Shown: positions 32,527 through 44,815, counted from the stretch's first letter. The stretch: 64,000 bases of DNA from Ipomoea triloba (GCF_003576645.1 NC_044927.1:9860638-9924637); one strand, 5' to 3'. The notes: generated by a model not told the origin, from the sequence alone. A program made the numbers and translations.

Positions 32527-33343
32527 TCTCGTGCGGCTGGGATGTTGAAGTGCGGTTGTGTAGTGAGAGGAGAGATACACATTGACCATTGAACTATTCG
32601 CACAATGCGTCTATGGTAACCAGGAGAGAACTGCGGACGAATCACAGCGCGCCACGTGTCCGAAATGTAGTTGCACCTAACGCTATAACTAGGTGCACGT
32701 AATGTTATAACTAGGTGCACATAGGTGCATCCAGGTACAGAAATGTTAACAAGGTAAATTACTTGCACCTGTAAGTGAAAATCGGTGCACACGTGCAAGT
32801 AAATTGTACAATGAGCATCAATACTAAGTGCACCTAATGTTATAACTAGGTGCACATAGGTTGCACCCAGGTGCATGAATGTTAACAAAGTAAATTACTT
32901 GCACTTGTGCAAGTAAAATGTATTGCAGATGCAAGTAAAATGTATTACAGGTGCAAATGAATTGTACACTGAGCATCAATACTAGGTGCACCTAGGTTGC
33001 ACCAGGTGCATAAATATTAACAAGGTAAATTACTTGCATTTTCAAGTGAAAATATTTGCGAAAATAGGTACATGAATATTAATAAGGTAAATTAATCGCA
33101 CTTGTAAGTGAAAATATGTGCGAAAATAAGTGCACTTGTAAGTGAAACTAGGTACACTTGTAAGTGAAACTACGTGCACTTATAAGTGAAACTACGTGCA
33201 CCAAAGTTCCAGTTATTTACGAAAATGCCATCGCATCATTTTTTTTTTTTAAAATTGCATCTGATTCGTTGATCTGGACACGTGGACAGCTGTGATTTGT
33301 CCGTAGTTCTCTCCTGAGCGATAGTACGCACGAGAGTGCAGCC
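32523..33343. mobile_element. TA-microsatellite-flanked element 2 with nested 40-bp inverted repeats
   Basis: Begins CGGTTCTCGTGCGGCTGGGA next to (TA)n and ends CGAGAGTGCAGCCC next to TATATATA. Inside, GGAGAGAACTGCGGACGAAT (32621) and the complementary ATTTGTCCGTAGTTCTCTCC (33295-33314) head a roughly 40-bp inverted repeat that also contains CCACGTGTCC/GGACACGTGG. The interior is a minisatellite of AGGTGCACCTA and GCAAGTAAATT units. Non-coding. Confidence 0.65.
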
Positions 33344-33369
33344 CTATATATATATATATGTATATATAT

Positions 33370-33668
33370 TTGTATTCATATGCGGCTTGTTGCTCTGGTG
33401 CGGTCGTGCGACCTTATCTTTGACGTCCAATTCGCCTAATCTAATGGTAGTAATTGCAGTTCGAGCAAGTTAAGTGGAGGGTTTTTTGGTAATTTAAGCA
33501 TCTATATTACGTGAATTGAAATGGTGCATTTTAATACGTAGAATGATGCGTTTTATTACGTATATTGATGAATTTTAAGTGAATAGGTGCATTTGGTTAT
33601 ACTGTGGAATGATGTGTTTTATCGATCCTCTGGTGCATTTTAGTATATAGAATTGTGTGTTTTGTAAC
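33370..33668. mobile_element. TA-microsatellite-flanked element 3
   Basis: Starts ATATGCGGCTTGTTGCTCTGG after a TA tract and runs into another (TA)n at 33669-33691. It contains repeated GGTGCATTTTA and TACGTA-type units. A weaker member of the cluster, recognised by architecture only. Confidence 0.4.
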
Positions 33669-33691
33669 ATATATATATATATATATATATT

Positions 33692-34912
33692 GATATCTTT
33701 GACACTGAACCATTATTCACCCCTTATTTTAGTTGTTTTTGGTGCAATTTGTTTATATCTAAGTGTGGATTGAGGCTCGTTTGTGTATTAAGTGTTCAAA
33801 AGTGTAATTTGTCCACAACGAGTAGCAAAAAAAGTATTTTGGAGCTTATTGGATCAATTTTGGAAGCTAAGGACCGCACCCAAGGAAGATAGGAGCAGCG
33901 GAGCACAAACCAGACAAGAAACACGCAAAGGAGCTGCCACATGGCCACCCACACGGCCGTGAGGCCCAACAAGAATTCGCGACCACGTCACGGCTAGGCT
34001 CACGACCGTGAGGCTTGCGTTGTATGTTATTTAAGCATTGTTTTTTTCTGCAATTTGGGGATTTTGAACCCTAGTTTGTTTTGACTTATTTTTCCTCTTC
34101 TCTTTAGATTTCCCTAGCATAGATTAGCATAGTTTTACATAGATTGCTTTGATTTCAAGCTTGAATTGCGGATTGGAGTGGATTTCTACCAAGATTTCTT
34201 TTTTCTTCAATAGTAAAGATTTCTCTATTCGTTATTTGTTTTCTTCTTAGTTTTCTTGCAATGTTGATGGTTATTTACTTTAGCCTTGTTTTGTTTACCA
34301 TTATGATGCGTGAGTAGTTATTAGCATTTCGGTTTGGATTAGGGTCCTATTGCTATTCTTGATGCTAGGGTTATGATTATTGCATAAAGGGGATAAATTA
34401 TCTCCCTAGGGATTTTATGTTTGAATTGGATTATTAATTCTTCTTGTTAGTGATTGATGCGCAGCAATTGTTAGCTTGTTTTGGAGAGACTTTTATCTCA
34501 ATGAAAGTTGGATAAAAGACTCAAGCCTAACCAATATCAAACCCAATTTTTCTTCTATGAAAATATAGACAATTTGGTTCTTACAATGCTTTTGTGTTTC
34601 AAGGGTTAGGATTGATGCATCACGAAAGTGGGGTAGTCCTACTCTAATACTTCTTTATTGATTACTATCGTAGTTTGAACTTGAATTCTTATGTGCATTG
34701 CCATATATCCCTTGGTGAATTGTTTTTCCCCTAATTATGAAATTGTTAGTACATCAAGAAAGCAATACCCCTAACCTGGACACATTCTTTTATTAGATAG
34801 TTAATCCATTGTTTAATTTGCATTCCTTTCTAATAAAAAAACCCAAAAATATTAGTTTTATTTCCATTCATTAATCTCAGTTTGCTTGGATTCTAGCGAA
34901 TTCCAAAACATT
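33692..34912 (+). repeat. Ty3/gypsy-type LTR, probable
   Basis: Layout of a long plant gypsy LTR: TGATATCTTTGACACTGAAC at the start, a GC-rich block with CACACGGCCGTGAGG and CACGACCGTGAGG (33950-34010), then a TATTTAAGC promoter-like site at 34028, and a long leader rich in TAGCATAGATT and GATTTCTACC. No PBS, second LTR or protein region was found, so it may be solo or truncated; exact ends are uncertain. Confidence 0.5.
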
Positions 34913-35008
34913 AGTGCCTAGAATTTTACATACCCTACAAGTACGTGCCATAGCCCCAATCCTCAGTAGAACGACATTTTTTACCCCTTTTTCCCTATCA
35001 CCACTTTA

Positions 35009-35011
<3 letters not shown>

Positions 35012-35079
<68 letters not shown>

Positions 35080-35286
35080 NNNNNNNNNNNNNNNNNNNNN
35101 NNNNNNNNNNNNNNNNNNNNNNNNNNNNNNNNNNNNNNNNNNNNNNNNNNNNNNNNNNNNNNNNNNNNNNNNNNNNNNNNNNNNNNNNNNNNNNNNNNNN
35201 NNNNNNNNNNNNNNNNNNNNNNNNNNNNNNNNNNNNNNNNNNNNNNNNNNNNNNNNNNNNNNNNNNNNNNNNNNNNNNNNNNNNNN

Positions 35287-35358
<72 letters not shown>
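35012..35358. repeat. (TA)n microsatellite spanning an assembly gap
   Basis: Pure TA repeats at about 35012-35079 and 35287-35358, with N from 35080 to 35286. The true repeat length is unknown, and the gap is explained by the repeat itself. Confidence 0.97.
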
Positions 35359-35362
<4 letters not shown>

Positions 35363-36095
35363 TCTCGTGCAGTTGGGATGTTCAGGTGCGATTGTGCAGT
35401 GAGATGAGAGTGATTGATCTAGCCAAAATCAACGTCCAGGATTAACAACATTTAAAAAAAATACGCGGTGGCGATTTTGTCATTTTCCATATGGATCAAA
35501 CATAAAGTGCGTAAGTTTTGTACTTAAAGTGTGTAGGTCTTGTGCTTAAGGTGTATCGTGTTCCTTCTTTAGGTGCGTGGATATGTGGTTAAGATGCGTG
35601 CAGTTGAGAAATTAAAGTACTTAAGTTCTGTGCTTAAGGTGCGTATGTTTTGTGCTTAAGGTGTGTGGTTTTCCTTCTTTAGGTATGTGATTTCTGTGTT
35701 TAAGGTGCGTTAGTTCTTTAGTAATAACTTAAGGTGTGTTTTTTGTTGAAACTTAATGTACGTCAGTCTAAATCTTTAGGTGCGTGGTTTTTCTTCTTAA
35801 GTTGCGCGGTTTTCCTTTTTAATGTGCGCCTTTGTATCACTTAAGGTGCGTCATTGTTATAAACTGAAGGTGTGCGATGTTAATACATAAGGCGCGCCAT
35901 TTTAACACTTAATTAAGTGCGTTGTTGTAACACTTAAGGTGCGCCATTTTTAGCTTATGCTTCTTCCTTTCAAAGACGTTTTTTTTTTAATTTTCATTGA
36001 TTTGAGCCGTTGGTCAGGATTTGATCAACGGCTCAGATCTCGCCGCATAACCGCACCTAGGACATCTTCCGCGCCTGAACCCATCCCTATATATA
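35359..36095. mobile_element. TA-microsatellite-flanked element 4
   Basis: Starts CGGTTCTCGTGCAGTTGGGA, nearly the same terminus as element 2, immediately after (TA)n, and ends CCATCCCTATATATATA. The core is repeats of TTAAGGTGCGTNGTTTT type. Near the right end GAGCCGTTG...CAACGGCTC (36005-36033) can form a hairpin. Non-coding. Confidence 0.6.
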
Positions 36096-36179
36096 TACAA
36101 GTTGCTTTTGCCGTCTAGGTTTCAAAATTCTAATGTATCCATCCACATTCTAACGTAAATACTAAATTAGTCCACTCAT

Positions 36180-37062
36180 GGCAAATTATACCGTGCACCA
36201 CGGTGCACATAGCAATGTGCGCCACATACGTAAACGACGTCGTTTTGAGCATTGTAAACTAACCGTCCATTTTTTTGGAAATCACGTTTCCCGTTTCGGC
36301 CGATCTCTGTATTTATGTTAATATTCTGTGTATTCCAGACAATTATTCTGTGTATTCTAGGCAACCATTCTGTGTATTCGAGGCAACCGTTCTGTGTATT
36401 CATGTTAGTAACACATGTTGTGATGTGTTTGTGCATTCGAATGTTTAGGAGGATGAGTTCTGTGTATTTTGTGTTAATATTCTGTGTATTCCAGACAATT
36501 ATTCTGTGTATTCTAGGCAACCATTCTGTGTATTCGAGGCGACCGTTCTGTGTATTCATGTTAGTAACACATGTTGTGATGTGTTTGTGCATTCGAATGT
36601 TTAGGAGGATGAGTTCTGTGTATTTTGTGTCAATATTCTGTGTATTCATGCTATTAACATAGGTTGTGATGTGTTTGTGCATTCGAATGTTAGGAGGATG
36701 AGTTCTGTGTATTTTGTGTCAATATTCTGTGTATTCTGGACAAACATTTTGTGTATTCTAGGCAAACGTTATGTATATTCTAGATAATGATTATGTGTAT
36801 TATATATAATGAATTCACTGGAGTCATTCGCGTCCGCGTCCACTAACATCTGTGTATTTTGTGTCAATATTTTGTATATTCTGGGCAAACATTCTGTGTA
36901 TTCTAGGCAAACGTTCTCTGTATTCTAAATAATGATTATGTGTATTATAGATAATGAATTCTTTGTAGTCATTCGCGTGCGCGTCCACTAACATCGAAAC
37001 GACGTCGTTTACGTACGTGATGCACATTGCTATGTGCACCGTGGTGCAGGGTATAACGATTG
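36180..37062. mobile_element. Mutator-like non-autonomous element, family A copy 3 (9-bp TSD)
   Basis: 883 bp, from GGCAAATTATACC to GGTATAACGATTG, with a perfect 9-bp duplication TCCACTCAT at 36171-36179 and 37063-37071. Both ends carry the palindrome series (GTGCACCACGGTGCAC, the GTGCACAT...ATGTGCRC hairpin, ACGTACGT-like, AACGACGTCGTT). The core minisatellite TTCTGTGTATTCNAGGCAACC is expanded relative to copy 2. The 168-codon open frame across it is a product of the repeat and shows no domain. Confidence 0.9.
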
Positions 37063-37071
37063 TCCACTCAT

Positions 37072-39556
37072 TCAATGAACAAATAATGTTTTTAAATTTC
37101 TAAACATACTGTTTATCTTATACGATTTTTCCAAAGAAATTAATAATTTGCTAATGTTAGGCACTTCACAAACACGAAGTACACATCACTACGAGGAAGC
37201 ATAAACCATCTCGACCTGCTTCGGTTTTATCTTAAGATGCGATTGGGATTTGGGAAAGATTTTGACGTACGAATATCAAATTATTTTAATAGTCTTTTTA
37301 GCTAAATTGACATTTAGATTGACCATTTTTTATATAATTTTCAGTTAGGTTAACTTTCAGATTTGGTCGAGTAAAAATTGATTTGAGTTAAACTAAATGA
37401 GAAATTTAATTTGTTATATTATACGCTTAAAATGGATAATGTGTGATTGAAAATTTGATTATAAAAGTGTACCCAACTATTTGAGTTTTTTAAAAAATAG
37501 AGTTAGAAAATCTTTTAAGTAGTCTTTGTCACACATTAGAAAAATGATGTGAATTTGCACTAGTATATACAATTCAACTTCTTAAGGAGTTTGAATTAAA
37601 CATCATATATAATATGAAAGATAATTATATATTTCACATTTACTTAATATGTGTTTATATTTACAAAATGAAACCAATTTTATATATTAAACACTAAAAC
37701 TTAATTCCCCAATTTTTATTTTTCATAATTTTTCGTCTCTCTATGTTTCCCTCCTAGCTGAGTTGTAGGCCCATCCTTGAGTACTGCATAGTAGTAATTG
37801 AAGCGATGGAGTGACATATTTGATTGATCAAAAGTTAATCTTAAGTTTTTATTTTAGTTTTTGATATTTTTAAAAATTCGATTGAGGATAAGGTTGCTTG
37901 TTGTTGTCACTACCTTTACACATAGATGTGTCTTAAGATTGTAACTGTTCGTCTATTATTGTCATATTAAGTTTAACTTTTTGTTTATAAATATATAAGC
38001 GTTATAAAGTGTGTAGCGTGTAGATCTTAAATAGACTCCAAACCTATTTAAACTCTACAACAGTGTATTTTTAATGACCGACATAGTAAATAGGACTTTA
38101 AAAATGTTTCAAGTCAGGCCAAGCCTAATCTCAAGCTTTGAACCTTAAAAAAAAAGCCTACAGGATCAAACCTAAGTCCTCGTAGCAGATTTAGGTCTAA
38201 TTTTTCAAAGTTCGTCCCGATCTAACCTATTTTCATCCCTATTTATAAGCTTATATTTACGATATATTCCTTGTATATGACTGCGGCAATATGCCAATAA
38301 AGATTGATCTCATCACTCCACATAATTATTAGATTTATTTATTTGGAAGAGCAATAAGATTGGTTGTCACCTTAAAGAATGAATTCGACCTGCTTTCAGA
38401 ACCACGTTCAAAGTATGCACCAACTTCCAATAAAAGAACCACGTTCAAATTAAATATAATAATTGAAGCTGACAAATCATCTATTTAAAAGAAATAAAAA
38501 TTAGATGAACTTGACAATTTGTTTAGTTTATGTTATGATGATGATTAATTGTATAAAAATATGTGTTTTTATTTTATTTTTATTTGGGGAGCATCACCTG
38601 ACATGTCAAGGCAGAGAAAGATAGAGTGATATTCACAAATATATAAACTTTGTGTAATTTTCAAATGATACGTTATTATAATTAATTTATTATTAATAAT
38701 ATATTATAAATAATTAATACTTTGATCTTTTAAAATATATTTAATTTCTTAATTATTTTTTTTATCATCAAATTAATTAAAATATATCTCCAATTATATT
38801 TTAATTAGTTTAGATTTTGTTCAAATTTTAAAAAATTACATTTTAATAAATTATTATTGACGGCAAGTACAAAACTTAAAATTATACTATACATACATAT
38901 TAACATGTATTACTTTTTTTTTTTTTTAATATGAAATAGAACATTCAACTTAGTTTTAAATTTAATGTCAAATTTTAAATCTGTGATCTCACACACACGC
39001 ATACTAAAGTATAGCTGATAGTGGTTCTAGAGTAAGCAAAAAATAGAGAATGGCCATTAAATCATAATGTGATAGGGCCAAATATTATCTTTACTACTAT
39101 TTAATAAAATAATTATTAACTATTTTAAAATTTTAAAATTAATATTAATATCAATTTTGAATATCCAATAAGAAAGTGATACATAAGTTTTACTAACAAT
39201 CAATCAAGAAGGAGTTTTGAAGCTCTATCCAACAAGAAATTAATGCCTAAATATTACTATCAACCAATCAAAATAAGTTTTAAAAAACACTCAATATTAC
39301 TATCAATCTTTAAATTCTTATGGATTATTCCGTGTTAGTAAAAGCTTCTTTGCATAATATATTTAAATTTTAAATTTCATCACACGATTCTGATCATCCA
39401 TCTCAGAAGAAAGGAATATTAATTTGTGGTTATGTATTCGTCAAGAAAAATAAAATAGTAAAATAAAAGACGTAGCGACAATCCGTAGCATTGTTAATGC
39501 TTGAAAACGATATAATATTAATTTATTATTGTAGCTTATATTAAATGATAACTACC
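37072..39556. other. Long AT-rich intergenic stretch
   Basis: About 2.5 kb without a recognisable gene, transposon end or RNA gene. Short A/T tracts only (for example poly(T) at 38914-38928). Confidence 0.5.
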
Positions 39557-39561
39557 ATATA

Positions 39562-41000
39562 TGTTGGAAAAAATGGCAATAAATGGCATTTTAAGTGGCC
39601 ATTTTGTGGTATAAATATATGTAGGGTCCACATCCGATTTGGGTCGGGTCAAAGTGGATTCGGATTCTTCATAGTGAGACGAAGAGATCGATATATTATA
39701 CGCTCAAAATGGATAATGGGTGAATGAGAAATTGGTTCTCAAAGTAGACCCATTGAGATGGAAAATTTGTGGGAAATGCTTTAAGGAAAAGCATTTGTCC
39801 CACATTGGTTTGGGAAGGGGATTTCACCCACTATATATACAAGAGGCTTTTTTAAGCTAATTGACTTGTATGGCATAGAGGCTCTCTCTCGCGCGCAGGG
39901 GGGGTGCAAATCAAATCCCAAAAATGAGTTCGAAAGGCTTGAACTTGTGTGCGTCGACACTTGCGGGCACGAATGTCGTCCGGAAAATTGGCTGGCCTTC
40001 TAGGCTAAGTTATGCCGAATTTCTGAACATTTTTCCATCTCAAGTACCACGCAAACCTTCGAGAGGTCCGACCTCTCGAAGCAGCGCCGCGGCAAGGATG
40101 AGTTCGAGACATCGCGAGAGGTCTCGTTGCATGCCTTGGTCGTGCGAGACATCAGCGATGTCTCGTACCTCGGCAGCGCACGAGACATCAGCGATGTCTC
40201 GCGGCACGCCGCGGTAGCGTTCGAGACATCAAGCGAATGTCTCGAAGCGGGCGAGTTACGCCCGAGAGACGCGATCTCTCGAAGGAAGCCGGTCACGCGG
40301 TATGGTGTCTTGCGGACCTCTCGAAGGCTGATGCCTCGAACCTTTCTCACGAGCGATGTCTCGTGGCTTCCAGGGTAACTCGTAGTGATCTCCAGTAGCG
40401 ACGTACCACTTCCACTGTGACCGTTGATAAGAATGACCTTTGGCATTAAGGAATTAATGTGATTAATCCTGCCATTATTTCTTATTAATGGACTGTTAGT
40501 GGGAAGTAAATTCGTGCTTAGTGGAAGGAGGTTACATGTGAGGAATGAATGCCATTATCAATGCTGTTTTATCACATCCTCTACTATATATTTCCAGGTT
40601 GAGCAGGAGGTTTAACTACGAAAGAAATCTGTTTTGAACCTCGAAAACTCTGCTCCTCCTTCGTTCTAGCAACCTGTGTTCATCCCACGTTCTCGTTCGC
40701 CGGATCCAAGTTTGTGTGCTCAAACGGCGGATCGTAGTACGTTTTATCCTGGAAAACCTAGACCGCAACGCTCCAGCACCCCGGGAGGCGGTAAATAAGG
40801 TTTTAAGGACAGAGGCAACTCGACTCGTACTTACAACTACCCCAAAAGTCCGTTCTCCTCGTCTCTTGTATTCCAGGTTTATTGAACCTTTGTTGTAGGT
40901 TTAAATTCCTGGAATTTTGTAATATTTCTTGTAATATTCGTTTTAGTGGATTTTCTATTTTCGTCCATTTTCTTGGGTATTTCGAGAACTGTTTCCAACA
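39562..41000 (+). mobile_element. Solo LTR (1439 bp) with 5-bp TSD
   Basis: Begins TGTTGGAAAAAATGGC and ends CTGTTTCCAACA, so its ends are short inverted repeats TGTTGGAAA/TTTCCAACA. The 5-bp ATATA is duplicated at 39557-39561 and 41001-41005. CACTATATATACAAGAGG near 39830 is a good TATA box. It contains no internal region and no second LTR, so it is a solo LTR left by recombination. A GC-rich block (40050-40370) holds several CGAGACATC...GATGTCTCG hairpins. ORFs across that block are not genes. The superfamily (Copia or gypsy) is not determined. Confidence 0.85.
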
Positions 41001-41005
41001 ATATA

Positions 41006-41674
41006 TACCATCGGATAATATGATAACTAGTTAACTATAAGACCAGATGTAGGATAGCACTTTAATCATAGGATAAACTGACATTCAATTTAGCTAATGA
41101 GATGATAAAGACAGGCTTCTCAATTCTTGTCTGCCTCGTAAGCTTTCCAACCAAAGTCTCTTAAATTCTACATATAATTAAGTCAATAAAATATTACCAT
41201 AATATATAATGTAGAATGACTCCCCCCTCAAACAGCAATAGTTTTCCATCACGATAAAGAACATTATTATCGCCTAACCCACCTTCCTACATTTACGTAT
41301 TGTAACAATTTAGGGTGTATTGATCCAAAATTTTAGACTCTACTTTTATAAATTTTAAAAATTGAAAGGTAATGGAGCCTAATTTTTAAGAGGTGCGGTA
41401 TTCAAGAGTGACTCTTCTGTGAGACAAGTCGAGCTAAAATGGAAATGTAATAATTATACTGAAAAATATGATAATAATTAATCAAGAATAAAGTGTTTAT
41501 TACTGATGGGGACATGGGAGTAAAGGGCATAAAGCTCGACTTATGCATGGGAGTGCACTGGAAACAAAGTAGTGGGGAGACACATATGTGGCCAAGAATG
41601 AAGGTTGCCCGATGTCGTCCATTTGCCAACCATCCGTGAGTCCTCCAACAATATAAATAAGCACCCTTCCCCCA
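41006..41674. other. Intergenic sequence with MITE half
   Basis: Includes a piece resembling the GTGAGAC-family MITE (41403-41505, GAGTGACTCTTCTGTGAGAC) that stops inside the conserved CAAGAATAAAGTGTTTATTAC. No gene seen. Confidence 0.45.
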
Positions 41675-41682
41675 CTTAAAAG

Positions 41683-42426
41683 TAGACCTGGCAATTCGTC
41701 TATACGGGTTCGTTAACGGGTCAACACGATTACGACACAAACATGATAAGGCTAAACACGGACACGACACGTTAAGGTTAACGGGTTCAAAATTTTAACA
41801 CGAACACGATTTGTTAACGGGTTAAGCGGGTTGACACGATAGACACGTTTTGTTAACAGGTTTCGGATCGTGTCGACAAGATATGACACGAAACCCGTTT
41901 AAACTCGCTAAACTTATATATTAATATATTTAAAAAACTAAAATTTAAAATTAAATTATATAAAAAGAAATAAAACCTATCATTCAATCCATCGAACAAA
42001 CTAAAAAATATTCAATTTATAACATTCATAAAATGATAAAATAACATCCAAAAATCATAATTAAAGAAGTCCATACTAGTTCTTAGAATAAAATTGATCA
42101 TCAATAGTTGGTGTAAGATCTTGGCCTAATGTAATAAATTTATCCTCAGTTATGTTCATGATTTCTTTTGTAATCTCATTCATGACAATGGTTCTTAGCG
42201 AGTTGTAAACAGATTTGTGTAAACGGGTTAACACGATAATATTAACGGGTTACACGGATTCTTAATAGGTTTAACGTGTTGACCCGTTAAGACATGGAAT
42301 ATAACAGGTCCTTAACGGGTCAACCCGTTAAAGACCCGGGATACGTTAAGGCTAAACACTAACCCATTATTTTCGTGTCCGGTTTCGTGTCGTGTTAATG
42401 GGTCGTGTCTATAATTACCAGGTCTA
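41683..42426. mobile_element. Non-autonomous hAT element with 8-bp TSD
   Basis: 744 bp with terminal inverted repeats TAGACCTGGCAAT and ATTACCAGGTCTA and a perfect 8-bp duplication CTTAAAAG at 41675-41682 and 42427-42434. The ends are packed with GGGTTAACACGAT, CACGACACGTTAA and GGTCAACCCGTTAA motifs, probably transposase-binding repeats; the centre is AT-rich. No coding capacity. Confidence 0.9.
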
Positions 42427-42434
42427 CTTAAAAG

Positions 42435-43438
42435 GTACCCTTTAGCTCACTAAATGCATTATGGTCCATTGGTTTGAGTCTTCTTAGTTTTGCTGGCATA
42501 CTAGGGTTCGAGTCCTGTTAGAATAATATATTTAGTTCTATTTTATTTATTAGTTCCCTAGCTGAAAATGTAATACTTTTAAATCAAAATGTAAAAGTAT
42601 TGCATTTTTTTTAAAAGCATTACACTTTTCCTTGTAAGTAACAAACACTTTATTCCTTATTAGGATTACATTTTCATCTTGACCCGACCGGTGTGACGGA
42701 CAATGATTTGTGAGACGGTTTCACACAAGTTTTTGTCGGTATTTAAAATTTTAATGATATTTGATTCCCACATTTAAAGAATTCTCAATAGTTCTGTGGT
42801 ACTCATTCATACTTTTAAATATGGATCTCAATCTTAATCCGAAATCGATGGGTTGACTGATAAGATAAAAAAAATTAGTGTTAGGCCAAAAAATTTAAGC
42901 CCGATAAAAAATCGATCTAATAAGCCCGAAATCAATAAGTTTGATGGCTCAAATGAGTTAGCCCAATAGCCCAAGCCACTTAAGGATATTATTTGTTTCA
43001 CAATTGATGTGGAACAAAATATACATATGACTTTAATTTATATGCAAGCTCAGATATAGTATTTTTTTAACATTAAATTTGTAAGTAAAATTTTAATAAA
43101 TGTATTACAAAAATAAATACTTTTCATGAAAATAAATAATGAAAAAAAATATTTATAATTATTATTATATTATAGTGTAATATATTAATTAATTTTAGTT
43201 GAAATTTGGAAATAAAAAAATTTAGATTGATTTAATGATATATAAGTTTATATTTATTAGCGTAAATGTGTTACTTTATTAAAATTAAAAGTTTGGAATG
43301 CTAATTTTAAAATGTCAAAAGTTTTAACTGACCTTGTTCGATAAGCCCGACAGTCCAATTGGTTTTAGGGTAGGCCAAGAATTTTAAAACCAATTAAAAA
43401 AGTTGATTAGCTTGAACTAATATGGCCAACAGTTGGAT
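42435..43438. other. AT-rich sequence with partial MITE
   Basis: A GTGAGAC-family MITE half lies at about 42550-42745 (ends TTGTGAGACGGTTTCACACAAG). A tRNA-like GGTTCGAGTCCT at 42502 could be an old SINE box B. Otherwise AT-rich and non-coding. Confidence 0.45.
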
Positions 43439-43968
43439 CAGTAGTTATACCGTGGACCACGGTCCACAATGCATTGTGGACCGTGGTCACTGATACTATA
43501 GATCATCTCAAAAGATAGCGTCTTACATTTGTTTTTATATTATCGAATGAAACTGTAGTTATATCGAAATGTAACTATAGTTGTATTGAAATGTAACTGC
43601 AGTGTATATGAACTGATACTGAATAACAGTTTCACATACATTTGTGAATAAAAATGTAGTTATATCGAAATGTAACTGTAGTTTTGTTGAAATGTAACTG
43701 CAGTGTATATGAACTGATACTGAATAACAGTTTCACATTTGTGTTTTATATTATCGAATGAAACTGTAGTTATATCGAAATGTAACTGCAGTTGTATTGA
43801 AATGTAACTGCAGTTGTGTTGAAATGTAACTGTAGTTATGTTGAAATGTAAATGCAGTGTATATGAACTGAAAGTGAATGGCGCGGAACGGAGGTACGTG
43901 GTTTCATCTGTCTATTTCATTAATCAAAACGACGTCGTTTTGATGCGCGGTCCACGATATAGGACTTG
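43439..43968. mobile_element. Palindrome-ended element, family E copy 1
   Basis: The left end CAGTAGTTATACC leads into a perfect 34-bp palindrome at 43455-43488 (first arm GACCACGGTCCACAATG). The right end holds AAAACGACGTCGTTTT, shared with the A family, then GCGGTCCACGATATAGGAC. The interior is repeats of GTAGTTATATCGAAATGTAACTG. No TSD found. Non-coding. Confidence 0.65.
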
Positions 43969-44319
43969 TCTGAAATTGAACGATTTGACACAATTGACAT
44001 CCCTAATTTTAAAGATTATTTAAAAGTTTATTTTTTTTTTTGAAAAGATTATTTAAAAGTTTATTGTTATTAAAAACTAATGAACTTTTATAAACCTTTT
44101 TTAATGTTAGGACTTCTGTAAACTTACCTAACTCTAGACCTTTTCTTTATACTTAAACTCAACTCTACAAATTTTTTCCTCCATGCCTAAACCCAATAAA
44201 GCAAAAGCTATAGCTAGTAGGACCTAGCTATGACATAAATACTTTAATACCAATTGTCAAAATCAAATTCTTGCAATTACATCAAAAGGTATTCCTAGTA
44301 GTAAATGTGTAGCTTTATA

Positions 44320-44373
<54 letters not shown>

Positions 44374-44452
44374 TTATATTTGTATAGCAATCAACGCCAT
44401 GTTTTAATGTTAAAATGTTGAACTCGATTCTTCAAGCCACCACCGAACACAC
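43969..44452. other. AT-rich intergenic sequence with (ATT)n
   Basis: Contains a trinucleotide ATT run (44318-44373) and a short piece of the dispersed repeat seen in AGT2 introns (GCAAAAGCTATAGCTAGTAG). No gene. Confidence 0.5.
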
Positions 44453-44454
44453 TT

Positions 44455-44815
44455 ACAATCCGTTTGGTTCGCTAGAAAATATTTGAAGGAAACGAAATTC
44501 AATGGAAAAAAATTACCAGGAAAATATATTTCATTGTTCGGTTGATGGAAAATAAATTATTGAGAAATATAAATTTCATTGTTTGGTTGGATTTGGAATT
44601 GTAAAGAATAATAAGTATAAAGACAATTATACCCCTACACAATAATAACAACGTACAATATAATAATAATAATGGTAATTAAAGAAAGTTTGTGAGGACA
44701 TAATTGTCCTCCTTGTTTTTCATGGAAAACATTTTTCATGGAAAACAAAATACCAAAGAGTGGCCAAGGAAAATATTTTCCTTATTCTTGAGAAAATGTT
44801 TTCCATCCAATCAAA
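44455..44815. mobile_element. MITE-like foldback element
   Basis: Begins AATCCGTTTGGTTCGC and ends CCAATCAAACACCTTCT. Inside, GGAAAATATTTTCC, TTTTCCATGGAAAA-type complements and GAAATATAAATTTC pair with each other. Borders approximate. Confidence 0.45.

Noticed and set aside
32206..32888. Frames of 128 and 170 codons containing long IY repeats
   Set aside because: They are the translation of the TA microsatellite plus flanking minisatellite.
34914..35402. 162-codon frame across the N gap
   Set aside because: Consists of TA repeat and unknown bases.
36176..36682. 168-codon open frame (and similar ones at 62276-62662, 20542-20751) with repeated HITTCV/NTQN motifs
   Set aside because: It follows the AATACACAGAA minisatellite of the family A elements and crosses their terminal palindromes. 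The residues repeat with the DNA unit and no domain or start context supports a gene.
39924..40446. Open frames on both strands rich in ETS and DVS repeats
   Set aside because: They are translations of the GAGACATC/GATGTCTC hairpin block inside a solo LTR.
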